Source of the DNA: CAVXSP01 sp963764505
Lineage (GTDB): Bacteria > Acidobacteriota > Vicinamibacteria > Vicinamibacterales > SCN-69-37
Assembly (NCBI GenBank): GCA_963764505.1
Contig: CAVXSP010000001.1
Location: 2,418,001-2,482,000 of the forward strand
Direction of reading: 5' to 3'
Length of the DNA stretch: 64,000 nt
Shown here: piece after piece, positions 60,900 through 64,000 of the stretch
How the letters are laid out: each line of letters opens with the position of its first letter
Numbering within the stretch: position 1 is the first letter of the stretch
Notes under the pieces: model-generated
Databases searched by the model: none
What the model saw: only the letters and a program-made list of their open reading frames with translations
Told to the model about the DNA's origin: nothing
Made by a program: the position numbers and the translations under genes

Positions 60900-63131
60900 C
60901 TACTGTCCGGCGCCTTGTGACGCGACGTTCTGCATCGCATCGGTCGCGCGAATGACGACCTGCGTCGCGTCCGTGCCGCTGCCGAGCGGGATCTCATAGC
61001 GTTCGTCGGGCGAGTCGGCCAGTCCATCGACCGGATAGATCAGCCGCCACGGCTCGCCGCGGATCGAATATTCGACCTTCTCAATCGGGCTGTAGGCGTC
61101 GTGTACGCGCACGATGAGCCGGGTTGTGGATCCCGACCGCGAGATCTCGCTCGTAACCGTCGGCGGCGTGTTGTCGACGTCGACCGGATCGCTTTCGCGG
61201 CTGTCGGACAAGGTGCGATCGGGCGTGTTCGATGGCGAATCGGAGGCCACGACGCGGATGATGTAGCGGCCGTCCGCGACGGTCGTGGTATCCCACACGA
61301 AAATGGAGTCCGTCAGGCCCGACCGCAGGTCGTGCCAGGTCGCCTCGCCCTCGCGCCGGTACGACAGCTCGTACGACAGGTGATCGCTGTCGGCGTCCTC
61401 CGCCTTCCAGGCGATCGTCTGCAGGCCCTTCTGGAACATGCGGCGGCCAGCGGTGGTGGACGGCGGCGTGCTGCTCTCCCCGCCGGGCGGCCGGCGGGCC
61501 TCGGCCACCGACTGATCGAGTCCCGCAATCGCCATGTCGTCGCTGGAGAACGGCCGTTGAAACACGACGCCTGGCGGATGGACCGTGATCGCGGTGACGG
61601 TCGGGCGGGCGTTCCGCGCCAGGAACGCGGCGGTGACGGAGGTCAGCCGCGGCGCCGGCTGGTTCGCGTCCGACGTGAGGACCGCCTTCCATTGCAGGAA
61701 CCGCGCCGGTGGGCTCTGGATCGGATCGCCGCCGCTATGGACGTACGGCCCCGCCCAGTCGCTCCATGTCTCGTCTGGCGTCTGCGTGTTTCCCGATCGC
61801 GTGTACAACGCCACTGGTCCGGCGGCCTCCCAGCGGACGGCGCCCCACGTGGACGCGCTCTTCGTGTCTCGCACGGGCGACACGTACGATGCGGGAGACT
61901 GGGCGGCCGGCCCCATCGAGATGACGCGGCCAGGGTTCGCCGTCGCCATCACCGCCAATCCGCTCCCCGGCGGTGCGACGAGACGAGTGATCTGCTCGGC
62001 GTCGACTCCGGTGTAGAGAAATACCTGCCGGTCCGCCTGGAGCGTGTAGAGCCGGCCCTCCGGACCACTCGCGACGAGCAGGCTGCCGTCGCGCTGCAGA
62101 GCGACGTCGTAGACGAGGTCCTGGGATTCCCAGAAGGTCTCCCAGGCGCCGTTCGGCGCAATCTTGAAGATCGTCGACTGCTGACCGGCGGGGCTCGTGC
62201 CGCTCGGCGGAGCCGGGCTGCCGCTCGGCGGACCGGACGGCCCGGCCGCCGCCACGACGGACGCGACCTCTCCGCCGCCGTGGCCGTCGTCACCGCGCGT
62301 GAGCGCGGCGGCGTAGATCGTGCCGTCGGAGCCCGTGACGATGGCGTGAAGCTCCGACTGGCCGGTGTCGAGCAGCACGAACGGCCGATCGCCGGCTTCG
62401 AAGCGGTACAGGCGGCCTGGCGATTCGGTGCCGGCGAGCATGCGGCCGATCGCATCGGGGGCGAGCGAGACGACGTGGGCCGCCGGAGGACGATAGACGA
62501 CCTGGCTCGATCCGTCCGGCGCGACCCGATACACCACTGCCGGATTCCCCGCGCCGACCCACAGGCGGTCGTTGCGATCGATGGCGAGCGCCCAGATGTA
62601 CTTCTCGGTCGGATCGAAGAAGACGCGAGGCGGGCTGTTGCCGTCGATCACGTAGACCTTGCCATCCGGTCCGGTGGCGGCATAGACGCGGGGACCGGCC
62701 ACGGCGATGGCGAACACGTTGGTCTCGTCCGCGTCGAAGATGGTTTCTTCCGGCTGGCCTGGACGTATGCGGATGAGCCGGCCGTCGCCGCCCGTGCCGG
62801 CCCAGAGCGTGCCATCGGGCGCAGACGCCAGGCTCCAGATCTGAGCCGGCGCCGAGCTCAGCCGGTTGGTGAGCTGCGGCCCGGCCGAGATCGTGCCGTT
62901 CCGGTCGATCAGCACGCCGTTGGACGTCCCTTTCAACAGTTCGGAACTGGTCGCGATGGTCCAGAATGCCGGACCCGAGGCGTGCAGCAGCGTCGATCCA
63001 ATCGCGAACAGGACGGCGGAGGCGCCCAGTCCGACACGCCCGTGGATGAAGGCGGCAAGGCGTCGGCCGGCGCGCACGGGCAGTCGGAAGGCGGGGGCCT
63101 CCTGGGAGAGCGAACGACGCGATACGAGCAT
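60900..63131 (-). CDS. Secreted multi-domain protein: beta-propeller plus Ig-like/fibronectin modules
   Basis: 743 residues from ATG 63131. A signal-like hydrophobic segment at about residues 33-53 is followed by seven-bladed propeller repeats (TLWAGTGGDGRLIRI, VYAATGPDGKVYVID, TIYAAALTRGDDG). The C-terminal 250 residues hold two Ig/fibronectin-like domains. A Pro/Gly/Ser linker at about 62170-62240 splits the propeller. The start lies 10 bases after the S55-like gene stop, so the two are likely co-transcribed. Function unknown; probably envelope or surface. Confidence 0.78.
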   Translation of the reverse strand: MLVSRRSLSQEAPAFRLPVRAGRRLAAFIHGRVGLGASAVLFAIGSTLLHASGPAFWTIATSSELLKGTSNGVLIDRNGTISAGPQLTNRLSSAPAQIWSLASAPDGTLWAGTGGDGRLIRIRPGQPEETIFDADETNVFAIAVAGPRVYAATGPDGKVYVIDGNSPPRVFFDPTEKYIWALAIDRNDRLWVGAGNPAVVYRVAPDGSSQVVYRPPAAHVVSLAPDAIGRMLAGTESPGRLYRFEAGDRPFVLLDTGQSELHAIVTGSDGTIYAAALTRGDDGHGGGEVASVVAAAGPSGPPSGSPAPPSGTSPAGQQSTIFKIAPNGAWETFWESQDLVYDVALQRDGSLLVASGPEGRLYTLQADRQVFLYTGVDAEQITRLVAPPGSGLAVMATANPGRVISMGPAAQSPASYVSPVRDTKSASTWGAVRWEAAGPVALYTRSGNTQTPDETWSDWAGPYVHSGGDPIQSPPARFLQWKAVLTSDANQPAPRLTSVTAAFLARNARPTVTAITVHPPGVVFQRPFSSDDMAIAGLDQSVAEARRPPGGESSTPPSTTAGRRMFQKGLQTIAWKAEDADSDHLSYELSYRREGEATWHDLRSGLTDSIFVWDTTTVADGRYIIRVVASDSPSNTPDRTLSDSRESDPVDVDNTPPTVTSEISRSGSTTRLIVRVHDAYSPIEKVEYSIRGEPWRLIYPVDGLADSPDERYEIPLGSGTDATQVVIRATDAMQNVASQGAGQ

Positions 63132-63141
63132 TGAAACGCGC

Positions 63142-64000
63142 CTACTTCGCGGAGCTGAGCGTGATGCGGATTTCCCGGGATCCCTTGACGACGCGATCCA
63201 GGCGCTGTTCCCAGCTGCCGACGACGCTGTGGGAGAGCGGGGCCGACCCGGCGGAGGTGTCGGCGTCGAGCACCGATCGGACGGACGACGGCAGCGCAGG
63301 AAGCGAGTGGCCGCCGACGACGGCACCGGGTGCGGCGGTCAGGAGTCGGACGTAGAGGCGGTTGTTGCGGCGCGTTGCATTCAGGTTCTCGAGTACTTCC
63401 GCGGCGGTGGTCGGCACGCCCCGCTCGAGGTCGCCCTTCTCGAGGGCGGCGAGTGTCGGCGCATCGCTCACGAGCAGCGTCAGCGGGCCGGAGGCCTGCT
63501 GCGGCATGGTGACCGGGACCGATACCGTCCGGGTTCCGCCGCGGTACTCCCGCAGCAGGACCTGCAGCATGTGCGTGGCGCCGAACTTCGGCCGCGTGGT
63601 ATCGAGCCACGCGCGCTCGATTGTCGCGCTCTCCTGGTGCTCCGAGACGGCGAAGTGCAGATCGACGGACTCGGGGAGCATCGCGCGGAATTCGTTGGAG
63701 GCGGCCACGCCGATGGGCGCGGTCGTCGCCGCGGCAGCGAGCGTCAGCGCATTGTCCCCCGTGAAGGCGTCATCGATCGCGACCTGGCCGGCCGGCCCGA
63801 ACGATACGGATCCGCTCGCGCTGATCGAGAGCACGCCCGTCTGCCGCTCGTACGACGACAGCGCGTTGAGCGCCGCGACGTAGCTGAAGAGCGGCGTGAG
63901 GAGCTGGTCGTGCAGGACGCGGAACGAGAAGGTGCGATCGGGCGCGTGGCCGGAGGAGAGCGTGACCCGCATCGCGACCTCCCGCGGACCCGGACCGAGC
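63142..64000 (-). CDS. SpoIVB/S55-type protein, C-terminal part (cut by window end)
   Basis: 286 residues, open through the window edge; the ATG at 63972 is internal, since REVA precedes it in frame. The sequence (QLLTPLFSYVAALNAL, EHQESATIERAWLD, VSVPVTMPQQASGPLTLLV, SLPALPSSV) matches the C-terminal region of acidobacterial proteins that carry the SpoIVB peptidase S55 domain, whose catalytic part would lie outside the window. Probably a membrane or periplasmic protease-like protein. Confidence 0.72.
   Translation of the reverse strand, partial: LGPGPREVAMRVTLSSGHAPDRTFSFRVLHDQLLTPLFSYVAALNALSSYERQTGVLSISASGSVSFGPAGQVAIDDAFTGDNALTLAAAATTAPIGVAASNEFRAMLPESVDLHFAVSEHQESATIERAWLDTTRPKFGATHMLQVLLREYRGGTRTVSVPVTMPQQASGPLTLLVSDAPTLAALEKGDLERGVPTTAAEVLENLNATRRNNRLYVRLLTAAPGAVVGGHSLPALPSSVRSVLDADTSAGSAPLSHSVVGSWEQRLDRVVKGSREIRITLSSAK

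Overview
The window reads as a chromosomal contig of a high-GC soil or sediment bacterium, most likely an acidobacterium of the Vicinamibacteria type. The evidence is two large FtsX-like orphan permeases with the acidobacterial ADOP layout (one next to a PadR regulator), a membrane-dehydrogenase-like protein with HEAT repeats and cytochrome c, a SpoIVB/S55-type protein, and dense G/C third positions. This is inference from family content; no marker such as 16S rRNA is present.

Layout. 1-9.5 kb: 5' part of an ADOP permease, a secreted amidohydrolase, a heme-containing dehydrogenase-like protein, a GT9 glycosyltransferase, an SH3b protein, a polytopic membrane protein and a broken DegT/WecE aminotransferase. 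9.8-21 kb: a catabolic island with amidohydrolase, two TIM-barrel isomerase-like proteins, two Gfo/Idh/MocA dehydrogenases, class III aminotransferase, two MFS carriers and a lactonase. It looks built to import and oxidise an unknown amino-sugar, cyclitol or sugar acid. 21.1-25.5 kb: an electron-transfer cluster with decaheme MtrA/DmsE-type cytochrome, MtrB/PioB-type barrel, monoheme cytochrome c, a NapC-like multiheme anchor and a small membrane protein. 25.5-28.6 kb: ADOP permease plus PadR. 28.7-31.1 kb: a vanY / vanR-vanS cassette of actinobacterial type, whose vanY reading frame runs without a stop into padR. 31.2-33.5 kb: GntR regulator, ABC ATPase and ABC permease behind a clear promoter/operator.

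33,989-44,291 is a decayed integrative element inserted into the 3' end of tRNA-Gly(CCC), flanked by a 28-bp direct repeat (26/28 identical). Its minus-strand backbone is integrase, an unknown protein, an AlpA-like regulator, a DUF3631-type primase/ATPase, an HK97-fold-like capsid protein, a fibre-like protein and a small protein, with ATGA overlaps at three junctions. The distal part carries secreted proteins, an IS5-type insertion sequence and a tRNA-Cys fragment. Most backbone genes carry frameshifts or amber codons, so it is probably inactive. This capsid-bearing, satellite-like element is the most unusual part of the window.

44.3-64 kb is housekeeping and envelope: phosphomannomutase, NDP-sugar pyrophosphorylase, pgsA, bamD, NAD-dependent epimerase, thioesterase, rpe, PASTA protein, rsmB, fmt, def and aroC. 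These are followed by a sigma-54 activator, a TPR protein, an ECF sigma factor/anti-sigma pair with a near-consensus ECF promoter, a beta-propeller/Ig-like protein, and the C-terminal part of an S55-type protein.

Two cautions. Several otherwise normal chromosomal genes (the dehydrogenase-like protein, both 10-12 kb minus-strand enzymes, rsmB) each contain one single-base frame break, so some breaks may be assembly errors. Intergenic spacers carry 7- and 8-bp tandem repeats at four places, which should not be mistaken for CRISPR arrays.
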